A DNA stretch of 64,000 nucleotides, taken from positions 2,066,501 to 2,130,500 of the forward strand of contig NZ_CP061204.1 of NCBI RefSeq assembly GCF_014621775.1, read 5' to 3'. Within the stretch, counting starts at the first letter, position 1. Each line of letters starts with the position of its first letter. A program made the position numbers and the translations under genes. The notes beneath the pieces were generated by a model that searched no databases, was not told where the DNA came from, and worked only from the letters and a program-made list of their open reading frames with translations. Of the stretch, positions 54,483 to 62,082 are shown one piece after another. Origin of the DNA: Stenotrophomonas sp. 169. Lineage in GTDB: Bacteria; Pseudomonadota; Gammaproteobacteria; Xanthomonadales; Xanthomonadaceae.

Positions 54483-56075
54483 TCACCAGTCGGTGGGTGC
54501 GTAGTCCTTCAGGAACTGGCCCCAGACGTGCTCGCCGGTGTTGATCCCATGGATGATCGGGTCGACGATGCGCGCGGCGCCATCGATGATGTCCAGCGGC
54601 GGGTGGAACCGCTCCTGCTCCACCTTCTTCGCTGCCAGGTCGGCCGGATCCTCATCGGTCACCCAGCCGGTGTCCACGCTGTTCATGTGGATGCCGTCGT
54701 TCTGGTAATCCGCCGCGGAGGTGCGCGTCATCATGTTCAACGCGGCCTTGGCCATGTTGGTATGCGGGTGACGGGTGGTCTTGAAGTTGCGGTAGAACTG
54801 ACCTTCCATCGCCGATACGTTGACGATGTGCTTGTCACGCTCCGGCGTACGCAGCATCAACGGCTTCAAGCGCGCATTGAGGATGAACGGGGCGATGGCA
54901 TTGACCAGCTGGGTCTCCAGCAGTTCCACCGACGGCACCTCGGCCATCTGCATGCGCCAGGAGTTGCGGTCGCGCAGGTCGATCTGCTGCAGGTCCTGGT
55001 CCAGGCGGCCATCCGGGAACAGATGCTGCTGGCCCACCAGTTCGTCGGCCAGCAGCGGCACCTGCGAAAGCTCGGCGGCACGCACCAGGCCGTTGGCCCC
55101 CTTGAAGCCTTGTTCCTGCGTCACCTGCAACACCGTGGCCGGGGTCGCACCCAGCAGTTCGGCGCTGCGCAGGCCCTCGTAGTCACCGATCAGGTTGCGC
55201 AGGGTTTCCGGCACGTCGTGCAGCGCAGCGGTCTCGCCGGCCATCATGTGCGCGTAGAACTGCGGCGGACGCCGCACGGTCTGGCAGGCATTGTTGATGA
55301 TGAAGTCCAGCCGCGTGCGCGTGGCCAGCAGCTCGGTGCAGAAGGCCTCCACGCTGGGCGTGTGGCGCAGGTCCAGCCCGTATACCTGCAGGCGATGGCC
55401 CCATACGGCAAAGTCTGGCTCTTCGGCATAGCGGGCAGCCGAATCGCGCGGGAACCGCGTGGTCACGATCAATTCGGCACCCGCGCGCAGCAACTTCAAC
55501 CCGGCCTGATAACCGATCTTGACCCGGCCGCCCGTCAGCAGCGCGACGCGCCCGCGCAGGTCGGCCGTCTCCGTGCGCTTGGTGAAGTTCAGCGCGGCGC
55601 AGTCCGGGCACATCTGGTCATAGAAATGATGCAGCTGGGTAAACTTCTGTTTGCACACGTAACAGTGGCGCAGCTCGGGTGAGTGCACCGGCTCCGGGCC
55701 GGCATCAGCGCCTTCGCCGTTACGGGCGTCATGCAGGCCGGCCGCGTGCGGCGGGAAGTAGTTCGGCGTACTGAACACCGGCTTGCGGCGCAGGGCACGG
55801 ATGCCGGTCTGTTCCAGCAACGCTTCGGCCTTGCGGACCTTCTCCTGGTGGCGGACCTTGGCCTGCTGCTTGAGCATCTGCCGGCGCGCCTTGGGCTCGG
55901 GATGGTAGACCTTGGCCACGACCTGGTGCAGCCGCACGCGGTCGGCCTCGGGAAGGGTGTCCAGCACGCTGCGGTCCGCTTCGATGGATTCCAGCAGGTC
56001 CAGCGCGGCGCGCAGGCGGTCGGTCAGGGGCGCATCGTCGGCCACGGCGACAGAGGAAGGGGCAGTGGTAGTCAC
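54483..56075 (-). CDS. Large SDR oxidoreductase with N-terminal extension and zinc ribbon
   Basis: A 530-residue protein with the SDR fold in the C-terminal two thirds. Cofactor motif GRVALLTGGRVKIGYQAGLKLLRAGAELIVTTRFPRD is TGGxxxxG-like; FIINNACQTVRRPP holds the NNA motif, IVNVSAMEGQF the Ser, and HTNMAKAALNMMTRT the lysine motif with Asn-x-x-x-Lys in place of the usual Tyr-x-x-x-Lys; MNSVDTGWVTDE follows. The N-terminal 170 residues are a charged helical region and a zinc-ribbon (CYVCKQ...CPDC). The substrate is unknown. GTG at 56075 is the chosen start; ATG further upstream (56147) is possible. Confidence 0.8.
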   Translation of the reverse strand: MTTTAPSSVAVADDAPLTDRLRAALDLLESIEADRSVLDTLPEADRVRLHQVVAKVYHPEPKARRQMLKQQAKVRHQEKVRKAEALLEQTGIRALRRKPVFSTPNYFPPHAAGLHDARNGEGADAGPEPVHSPELRHCYVCKQKFTQLHHFYDQMCPDCAALNFTKRTETADLRGRVALLTGGRVKIGYQAGLKLLRAGAELIVTTRFPRDSAARYAEEPDFAVWGHRLQVYGLDLRHTPSVEAFCTELLATRTRLDFIINNACQTVRRPPQFYAHMMAGETAALHDVPETLRNLIGDYEGLRSAELLGATPATVLQVTQEQGFKGANGLVRAAELSQVPLLADELVGQQHLFPDGRLDQDLQQIDLRDRNSWRMQMAEVPSVELLETQLVNAIAPFILNARLKPLMLRTPERDKHIVNVSAMEGQFYRNFKTTRHPHTNMAKAALNMMTRTSAADYQNDGIHMNSVDTGWVTDEDPADLAAKKVEQERFHPPLDIIDGAARIVDPIIHGINTGEHVWGQFLKDYAPTDW

Positions 56076-56317
56076 ATCAGATCCGGAAGAAACGGCATGA
56101 AGCCTGGAGTGGACAGCAGAGCGATGACCGGCTCGATGCGGGTCCATGCTGTAACGGGCCGGGCAGGACCCGGACGAGCCGCCATTGTCCCTGATCCAGC
56201 CGGGCCTGTGCTAGATGGGCGGCACGCGGTGGCCTGGGACCCGTTCACCCCCGTTGCGCACGCGCTGGCCCTCGCCCCGCGACAGGAAGCGGCGGAGCCC
56301 CATCAGGCAATGGTTTT

Positions 56318-56782
56318 TCAGCGGCCAGCGAGGGCGCTGCGCGTGATCAGGGCCGCACTGCCCACCGCGATCGCGTCTTCCGCCAGGCCGGTGGGTGTCT
56401 GCCCATAACGCCGCAGGGCCCGCATGCGCAGGTTGAAGGCCAGATAAGACGCTGCCACGGCGGTGCCGGCGCCCAGCGCTGCCCCTAGACCGCGCTGCGA
56501 ACGCGGCGCCAACGCGGCGCCGACAATCAGTCCGGTTGCTACACGGGCCACCATGCCCGCCGGTACGATGCGGTCCGGCGCTGTTTTCATCTTGTCGCCC
56601 ATCAGCTCGCCGCCCGCCAATGCCAGCATGCCTGCCGCAGCGGCGCGGTTGGCCAGCAGGCGCGTCGCCGCGGTGCCCGCGGGCAACCTGCCGCTGCGCG
56701 CCGCGTTAGTGACGGCGGCCAGCGGGGTCATGGCGCGCATTCCCGCGACGGCGCCCATCAGAAAGGAATGGATCAGTGCCAT
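56318..56782 (-). CDS. DUF4126-like small membrane protein
   Basis: A 154-residue hydrophobic protein with Gly/Ala-rich segments (MGAVAGMRAMTPLAAV, MLALAGGELMGDKMK, ATGLIVGAALAP, LGAALGAGTAVAASYLAFNLR). The pattern fits the DUF4126 family; the assignment is moderate. AAGGA lies 9 bases before the ATG. Function unknown. Confidence 0.7.
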   Translation of the reverse strand: MALIHSFLMGAVAGMRAMTPLAAVTNAARSGRLPAGTAATRLLANRAAAAGMLALAGGELMGDKMKTAPDRIVPAGMVARVATGLIVGAALAPRSQRGLGAALGAGTAVAASYLAFNLRMRALRRYGQTPTGLAEDAIAVGSAALITRSALAGR

Positions 56783-56926
56783 GCGAGCGTCCTTGAGCGG
56801 AGAAATTATGCCCCACGCTAGACACGCGCCCGTAGGCAGCATGGCAAGAAATTGCGAAGGTCGGGCAAAGGTGCAGTCACTCGGCCAAAGCGGACGTCGC
56901 ATGGACGTCCGCCCGGTTTTTCCAAC

Positions 56927-57490
56927 TTACTTAGGCATCAACACCGAATCGACGACGTGCACCACGCCGTTGGACTGCATCACATCCGCGGTAGTGACCG
57001 ATGCCTTGCCGCCCTTGGCATCCACGATCCACAACTTGCCGTCCTGCAGCTTGAAAGTAAGCGGCTCGCCTTCCACGGTCTTCATCGTGGCGGTGCCGCC
57101 CTGCTTGGTGGCCGCAGCGGTCAGCTGGGCAGCCGTATGCACGCCCGGCACCACGTGATAGGTCAGGATCTTGGTCAGCGCGGCTTTGTTCTCCGGCTTG
57201 ACCAGGGTATCGACCGTGCCCGCCGGGAGCTTGTTGAAGGCGGCATTGGTGGGGGCGAACACGGTGAACGGACCTGCGCTGTTGAGCGTGTCCACCAGCC
57301 CTGCCGCCTTGACTGCCGCGACCAGCGTGGTGTGGTCCTTCGACGCACTGGCATTCTCAACGATGGTCTTGGCCGGATACATCGGCGCGCCACCCACCAT
57401 CGGCGGGTTAGCAGCAAAGCTGGGGGCCGCGACGGCACCCAGAACGGCGAGGCTGGTAGCGAGGGCAATCTTCTTGAAAGTAGCTTGCAC
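56927..57490 (-). CDS. Secreted fasciclin-domain protein
   Basis: A 187-residue protein: signal peptide (cleavage after SFA) and one fasciclin (FAS1) domain. The H1 motif GPFTVFAPTNAAFNKLP and the H2 region TYHVVPGVHTAAQL, then VVDSVLMP are clear. FAS1 proteins act in adhesion or at the cell surface. The GTG at 57490 follows AGGAGATGCACC, a strong site, and is preferred to a long upstream frame. Confidence 0.93.
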   Translation of the reverse strand: MQATFKKIALATSLAVLGAVAAPSFAANPPMVGGAPMYPAKTIVENASASKDHTTLVAAVKAAGLVDTLNSAGPFTVFAPTNAAFNKLPAGTVDTLVKPENKAALTKILTYHVVPGVHTAAQLTAAATKQGGTATMKTVEGEPLTFKLQDGKLWIVDAKGGKASVTTADVMQSNGVVHVVDSVLMPK

Positions 57491-57691
57491 GGTGCATCTC
57501 CTGTTCGTCCCTCGGATGAGGGTACTGAAGGTACGCAGCCGGCAGCGGGCTGGATGCAGGGCAGTGCACTTATTTTTCTGCATGAGGGTGGCGTGAACAA
57601 ACGGCGCGCCGCAGTCGTCGGTGCGCGACCGCAGCGCGACGCGTAAGCGAGAATAGGCGCCGCTTGTGAGATCGAAGGTGTTGTTCGCTGT

Positions 57692-58375
57692 ATGCGCCGG
57701 ACTGTTGTGATGTGTGTAGCACTGGTTGTGTCGCCGTTGAGCGTGGCGGCCCCCCTTGAGATCGTCGGCCGTGCCACCGTGGTGGACGGTGACACGCTGG
57801 CGGTGAACCAGAAACGGGTACGGTTGTGGGGGATGGATGCGCCTGAGAGCGCGCAGCACTGCAGCACCGCGCAGGGCGCGCGATGGCCCTGCGGACGCCG
57901 CGCTGCCAATGCGCTGGATGCACATCTGCAGGGCAGGACCGTGCGCTGCGTGCAGCGCGACGTGGACCGCTACGGCAGGTCGGTCGGTGAGTGTTTCGTG
58001 CAGAACGAATCGGTGAACGCCTGGATGGTCCGGTCCGGCTGGGCAGTGGCCTACCGTGAGTACGCCACCCGGTATGTCGAGGACGAGCAACGGGCCAAGG
58101 CGCAGAAGCGGAACATCTGGCAAGGGGCCTTCCAGATGCCGGCCGATTACCGTCGTGCGCAGCGTGCCGCCCATGCACGGCCCGCCCAGGCCGAATCGGC
58201 GCCTGCCACGGGGTGCCGGATCAAGGGAAACATTTCCAGTGGCGGCGCGAAGATCTTCCACCAGCCGGGCCAGCGCGACTACGCGCAGACGCGGATCCAG
58301 TTGGAGGACGGCGAGCGTTACTTCTGTTCGCCTGAAGAGGCGAGGGCAGCCGGCTGGCGCGCCGCAAAGCGGTAG
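57692..58375 (+). CDS. Thermonuclease-family (SNase-like) protein
   Basis: A 227-residue secreted nuclease-fold protein. Signal peptide ends LSVAA. The SNase motifs VVDGDTLAV, RLWGMDAPES, RYGRSVGECFV and YVEDEQRAKAQKRNIWQG are present, with the catalytic Arg and Glu positions kept. The C-terminal 60 residues (GCRIKGNISSGGAKIFHQPGQRDYAQTRI) form a separate small domain with FCSPEEARAAGWR, often found appended to such proteins. Divergent from the fasciclin gene. Confidence 0.9.
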   Translation: MRRTVVMCVALVVSPLSVAAPLEIVGRATVVDGDTLAVNQKRVRLWGMDAPESAQHCSTAQGARWPCGRRAANALDAHLQGRTVRCVQRDVDRYGRSVGECFVQNESVNAWMVRSGWAVAYREYATRYVEDEQRAKAQKRNIWQGAFQMPADYRRAQRAAHARPAQAESAPATGCRIKGNISSGGAKIFHQPGQRDYAQTRIQLEDGERYFCSPEEARAAGWRAAKR

Positions 58376-58470
58376 CGCCGCTTTCGTGCTGCGCCGCAAC
58401 GCGTATCGGGCGAATTCCCCAACAGCTTCCCCGTAGCGCAAGCCTTTTCGCACCTGGTGGCGTAATGGCA

Positions 58471-58486
58471 TTGACAGCGCTGTCAA
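58471..58486. promoter_or_regulatory. LacI-family-type operator upstream of the GH3 gene
   Basis: TTGACAGCGCTGTCAA, a perfect 16-bp palindrome with a central CG, ends 94 bases before the GH3 start. The form fits LacI/GalR-family operators. It is the only such site in the 205-base gap between the thermonuclease and GH3 genes; no promoter can be placed with confidence. Confidence 0.75.
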
Positions 58487-58580
58487 ACCCGGCTTAGAAA
58501 CGGTTCAGCATCGCTGCTGCACGCGACGCACTCGTCTGGCCTGCATCCAGGCGACCCGTTCTGATCCGACCAGGAATCCG

Positions 58581-61136
58581 ATGCGCATGACTACCCGTTT
58601 CGTCCCACCCGCTGCCGGTCGTTTGACGCCTGTGCTGTTGTCCGTTGCGCTGGCGTTGGCCTGCATGTCCAGCGCCGCTGCGGCGCCGGCCGAGGGTCGG
58701 ATCCACCCCGCGCAGTGGCCGCAGCCGAGCTGGCCGTTGCCCACCGATGCCGCCATGGAACAGCGGATCCGCGTGCTGATGGCATCGATGAGTGTGGAAG
58801 AGAAAGTCGGGCAGATCGTGCAGGGCGACATCGGCAGCATCACCCCCGCGGAGGTCAAAAAGTACCGGCTGGGCTCGGTGCTGGCCGGCGGCGGCTCCGA
58901 TCCTGGTGGACGCTACAACGCCAAGCCCGCCGAATGGCTGGCCTTGGCCGATGCCTACTGGGAAGCCTCGATGGATACCAGCGCGGGCGGTCATGCGATT
59001 CCCATAGTCTGGGGCATCGACGCGATGCACGGTCAGAGCAACGTGGTCGGCGCCACGTTGTTCCCCCACAACATCGGACTGGGCGCTACGCGCAACCCGG
59101 AACTGCTGCGCGAGATCGCCCGCATCACCGCGGCAGAAACCCGCACCACCGGCATGGAGTGGACCTTCGCGCCGACCGTGGCAGTGCCGCAGGACGATCG
59201 CTGGGGCCGTGCCTATGAAGGCTATTCGGAAGATCCGGCACTGGTGGCCAGCTATGCCGGCGTGTTCGTCGAAGGGCTGCAGGGCAAAGCCGGGGTAGCG
59301 GACTTCCTTGACGATCACCATGTCATGACGACGGTCAAGCACTTCCTCGGCGACGGTGGCACCACCCATGGCAAGGACCAGGGCGACACCACGGTGACCG
59401 AAGCACAGCTGCGTGACATCCACGCCGCGGGCTACATTCCGGCGATCGCGGCGGGCGCGCAATCGGTCATGGCCTCGTTCAACAGTTTCCACGGTGAAAA
59501 GATGCACGGCCACAAGCCGCTGCTCACCGACGTACTGAAAGAGCGGATGAACTTCGGGGGCTTCGTGGTGGGCGACTGGAACGGCCACGGCCAGGTGAAG
59601 GGCTGCACCAATACCGATTGCGCGCAGACCTTCATCGCGGGCATGGACATGGCGATGGCCCCCGATACCTGGAAAGGCCTGTATGAGTCCACCGTCAAGC
59701 ATGTAAAGGACGGCACGCTGCCCATGGCGCGGCTGGACGATGCGGTGCATCGGATCCTGCTGGCGAAGATGCGCATGGGGCTGTTTGAAAAGCCCAAACC
59801 GTCGGCGCGCGCATTGGGCGGAAAGTTCGAACTGCTGGGATCGCCCGAGCATCGTGCGGTAGCGCGGCAGGCCGTGCGTGAGTCGCTGGTCCTGCTGAAA
59901 AACCAGAACGCGGTGCTGCCCCTGTCCCCGAAGCAGACCATCCTGGTGGCCGGGGATGGCGCGGACAACATGACCAAGCAAACCGGCGGATGGACGCTGA
60001 CCTGGCAGGGCGACGGCACGAAGCGCGAAGACTTCCCGCATGCCGACACCGTGTGGGATGGCATCAGGACGCAGGTGACGGCGGCCGGCGGCAAGGCACA
60101 CCTCTCGGTGGATGGGTCGTATGAAACCAGGCCGGACGTTGCCGTGGTCGTGTTCGGCGAAGAGCCGTATGCCGAATTCCAGGGCGACCTGCCGGACCTG
60201 ATGTTCAAGGGCGGCCGTTCCGGCGACCTGGAGTTGATCAAGAAGCTGAAGGCCGATGGCATCCCCGTAGTTGCCGTGTTCATCAGCGGCCGGCCGCTGT
60301 GGATGAACCGCGAAATCAACGCCGCCGATGCGTTCGTGGCGGCTTGGCTGCCGGGCTCGGAAGGCGAGGGCGTTGCCGATGTGCTGCTGCGCGGGCGTGA
60401 CGAAAAGCCTCAGCATGACTTCCGCGGCAAGCTCAGCTTCTCGTGGCCCCGTCGTGCGGATCAGTACGTCAACAATGTGGGGCAGCCCGGCTATGACCCG
60501 CAGTTCGCGTTCGGCCATGGGCTCAGCTACGCCGACAACGGCGACCTCAAGGCACTGTCCGAAGAGCCCGGCATCGACCCGACCAAGACCCGAACCAGCA
60601 CCTGGTTCGACCGCGGCGCTGCCAGCACCGGGCTGACCTTGCGCCTGACCGGCAGCGATGGCGCGCCGGTGGATATCGTGCATCCCAACGCGGCGACACC
60701 GGACGCGTCGATCACCATGACGGCGATCAACACCGATGTGCAGGAGGGGGCGCGCCAGTTTGATTTCAGCGGACAGGGCCTGGTTGAACTGCGCTCCAAC
60801 ACGCCGCTGGACCTGCTGCGGGAAACCAACGGTGACGTGCTGGTCATCGCCACGCTTCGCGTTGACGCGCTGCCGGCCAAGGCGTCGGTCAGCTACGTTG
60901 CGGCAAGCGGCAAGGCGTCGCGCGGTGAAGTGCCGATCGCCACGGCGCTGGCACGGGCGACCCCCGGCGAGTGGACCCGCATGGGCGTGCCACTGCGCTG
61001 CCTGGCGAAGGCCGGCGTGGACATGAAAGGACTGGATGTGCCGATGGGCCTGCGTGCCAGCAAGGGCGTGAAGCTGTCATTGGCCAAAGTGGCCGTGGGT
61101 TCGGAGTACGACCAGAAGGTCGACTGCGCCGGTTGA
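58581..61136 (+). CDS. GH3 beta-glucosidase, exported
   Basis: An 851-residue glycoside hydrolase of family 3, releasing glucose from cellodextrins, laminarin or related beta-glucans. A signal peptide (about residues 12-35, ending SAAAA) precedes the (beta/alpha)8 barrel. Family blocks: VEEKVGQIVQGDIGSI, GIDAMHGQSNVVGATLFPHNIGLGATRNP, RWGRAYEGYSEDP, KHFLGDGGTTHGKDQGD and the nucleophile VVGDWNGHGQV (Asp near 332). The alpha/beta sandwich and fibronectin-like domain follow. AGGAATCCG stands just before ATG 58581. It is predicted to be controlled by the LacI-type operator upstream. Confidence 0.93.
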   Translation: MRMTTRFVPPAAGRLTPVLLSVALALACMSSAAAAPAEGRIHPAQWPQPSWPLPTDAAMEQRIRVLMASMSVEEKVGQIVQGDIGSITPAEVKKYRLGSVLAGGGSDPGGRYNAKPAEWLALADAYWEASMDTSAGGHAIPIVWGIDAMHGQSNVVGATLFPHNIGLGATRNPELLREIARITAAETRTTGMEWTFAPTVAVPQDDRWGRAYEGYSEDPALVASYAGVFVEGLQGKAGVADFLDDHHVMTTVKHFLGDGGTTHGKDQGDTTVTEAQLRDIHAAGYIPAIAAGAQSVMASFNSFHGEKMHGHKPLLTDVLKERMNFGGFVVGDWNGHGQVKGCTNTDCAQTFIAGMDMAMAPDTWKGLYESTVKHVKDGTLPMARLDDAVHRILLAKMRMGLFEKPKPSARALGGKFELLGSPEHRAVARQAVRESLVLLKNQNAVLPLSPKQTILVAGDGADNMTKQTGGWTLTWQGDGTKREDFPHADTVWDGIRTQVTAAGGKAHLSVDGSYETRPDVAVVVFGEEPYAEFQGDLPDLMFKGGRSGDLELIKKLKADGIPVVAVFISGRPLWMNREINAADAFVAAWLPGSEGEGVADVLLRGRDEKPQHDFRGKLSFSWPRRADQYVNNVGQPGYDPQFAFGHGLSYADNGDLKALSEEPGIDPTKTRTSTWFDRGAASTGLTLRLTGSDGAPVDIVHPNAATPDASITMTAINTDVQEGARQFDFSGQGLVELRSNTPLDLLRETNGDVLVIATLRVDALPAKASVSYVAASGKASRGEVPIATALARATPGEWTRMGVPLRCLAKAGVDMKGLDVPMGLRASKGVKLSLAKVAVGSEYDQKVDCAG

Positions 61137-61183
61137 GCGGGTGCTGCGTCGACCTGGTGGTCCGGGTCGACGCAGCGCGCTGC

Positions 61184-61570
61184 TTAGAACAGCCCTTCGA
61201 AGGGGTTCCAGCTTTCCTTGCCCTTGACGCGCTCCATGAAGAAGCTGTAGTTGGTGCTCATGCCGACGGCGATGTTGAGCGCAGCCCACAGCGCACGGGC
61301 GACGATGTCCGGCATCACGAACGACAGCACGACCAGAATCACGTTGAGGCCGAGCACCACGAGGGCTTTGCGCCACATGCCCAGGATGGCCAGGTAGATC
61401 CAGCCGAAGAACAGGGCGAACAGGTTGACGTTGACCTTGAGCTTGTCAGCGAAGGGCAGGGCCTTCAGGGCCTCGCGGTATTCCTTGGTCTTCGGCGCGC
61501 CGTGCTGCTGGAAGAAGTCGAAGCGGAACTGCCACTTCGGGCTGACGGGGGAGGTAGTACGTGTTTCCAT
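61184..61570 (-). CDS. DUF2628-family membrane protein
   Basis: A 128-residue protein. WQFRFDFFQQHGAPKTKEYREALKALP is the DUF2628 signature; two to three hydrophobic segments (FALFFGWIYLAILGMWRKALVVLGLNVILVVLSFVMP) follow. Unknown function. A palindrome lies 15 bases before its start. Confidence 0.82.
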   Translation of the reverse strand: METRTTSPVSPKWQFRFDFFQQHGAPKTKEYREALKALPFADKLKVNVNLFALFFGWIYLAILGMWRKALVVLGLNVILVVLSFVMPDIVARALWAALNIAVGMSTNYSFFMERVKGKESWNPFEGLF

Positions 61571-61585
61571 TGACTCTCAGGCTCC

Positions 61586-61603
61586 ATGTAATCGTTTACA
61601 TGT
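61586..61603. promoter_or_regulatory. LacI-family-type operator upstream of the DUF2628 gene
   Basis: CATGTAATCGTTTACATG has 7 matching arm bases on each side (CATGTAA/TTACATG) around TCGT and a CG near the centre. It could be a repressor site over the promoter of the DUF2628 gene. Confidence 0.65.
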
Positions 61604-61639
61604 TAGCGATAGTCTGCGCCAATGGGTAGGGCTGGAGGG

Positions 61640-62060
61640 CACCACGCGGTGCGCTCGCCGAGCGCGGCTCGGCGCTACCCGACCGCGCACGCTGCCGTTG
61701 TAGCGCCGACCCATGGTCGGCGGGAGAGCAAAGGCACCGCGCGGTGCGCTCGCCGAGCGTGGCTCGGCGCTACCCGACCGCGCACGCTGCCGTTGTAGCG
61801 CCGACCCATGGTCGGCGGGAAAGCAAAGGCGCCGCGCGGTGCGCTCGCCGAGCATGGCTCGGCGCTACCCGACCGTGCACGCCGCCGTTGTAGCGCCGAC
61901 CCATGGTCGGCGGGAGAGCAAAGGCGCCGCGCGGTGCGCTCGCCGAGCGTGGCTCGGCGCTACCAGACCGCGCACGCTGCCGTTGTAGCGCCGACCATGG
62001 TCGGCAGGAGAGCAAAGGCACCGCGCGGTGCGCTCGCCGAGCGTGGCTCGGCGCTACCAT
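61640..62060. repeat. Tandem array of 95-bp units carrying paired GTAG palindromes
   Basis: GTAGCGCCGACC-headed palindromes start at 61700, 61795, 61890 and 61985, exactly 95 bases apart. Each is joined by a 24-base spacer (GAGAGCAAAGGCGCCGCGCGG type) to a reverse palindrome (CGCCGAGCGTGGCTCGGCGCTAC) and a 22-base linker CCGACCGCGCACGCTGCCGTT. Two palindrome types (CGACC...GGTCGG and CGAGC...GCTCGG) alternate, unlike the 12.4-kb array. The units are almost identical. The array fills the 512-base gap between DUF2628 and GH15. Confidence 0.93.
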
Positions 62061-62082
62061 GGGTCCGTCAAGGGCCGTGCTT

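Noticed and set aside
58376..58400. GTAG palindrome after the thermonuclease gene
   Set aside because: The GTAGCGCCG head is there but the pairing arm is missing, so it is a chance match or a remnant too short to call.
58494..60683. 729-codon minus-strand open frame opposite the GH3 gene
   Set aside because: It is a shadow of the GH3 gene with no recognisable domain; the plus-strand gene has signal peptide and catalytic motifs.
61640..62060. CRISPR array
   Set aside because: The units are long, the intervals are near identical rather than unique spacers, each holds two facing palindromes with a GTAG head, and no cas gene is present.
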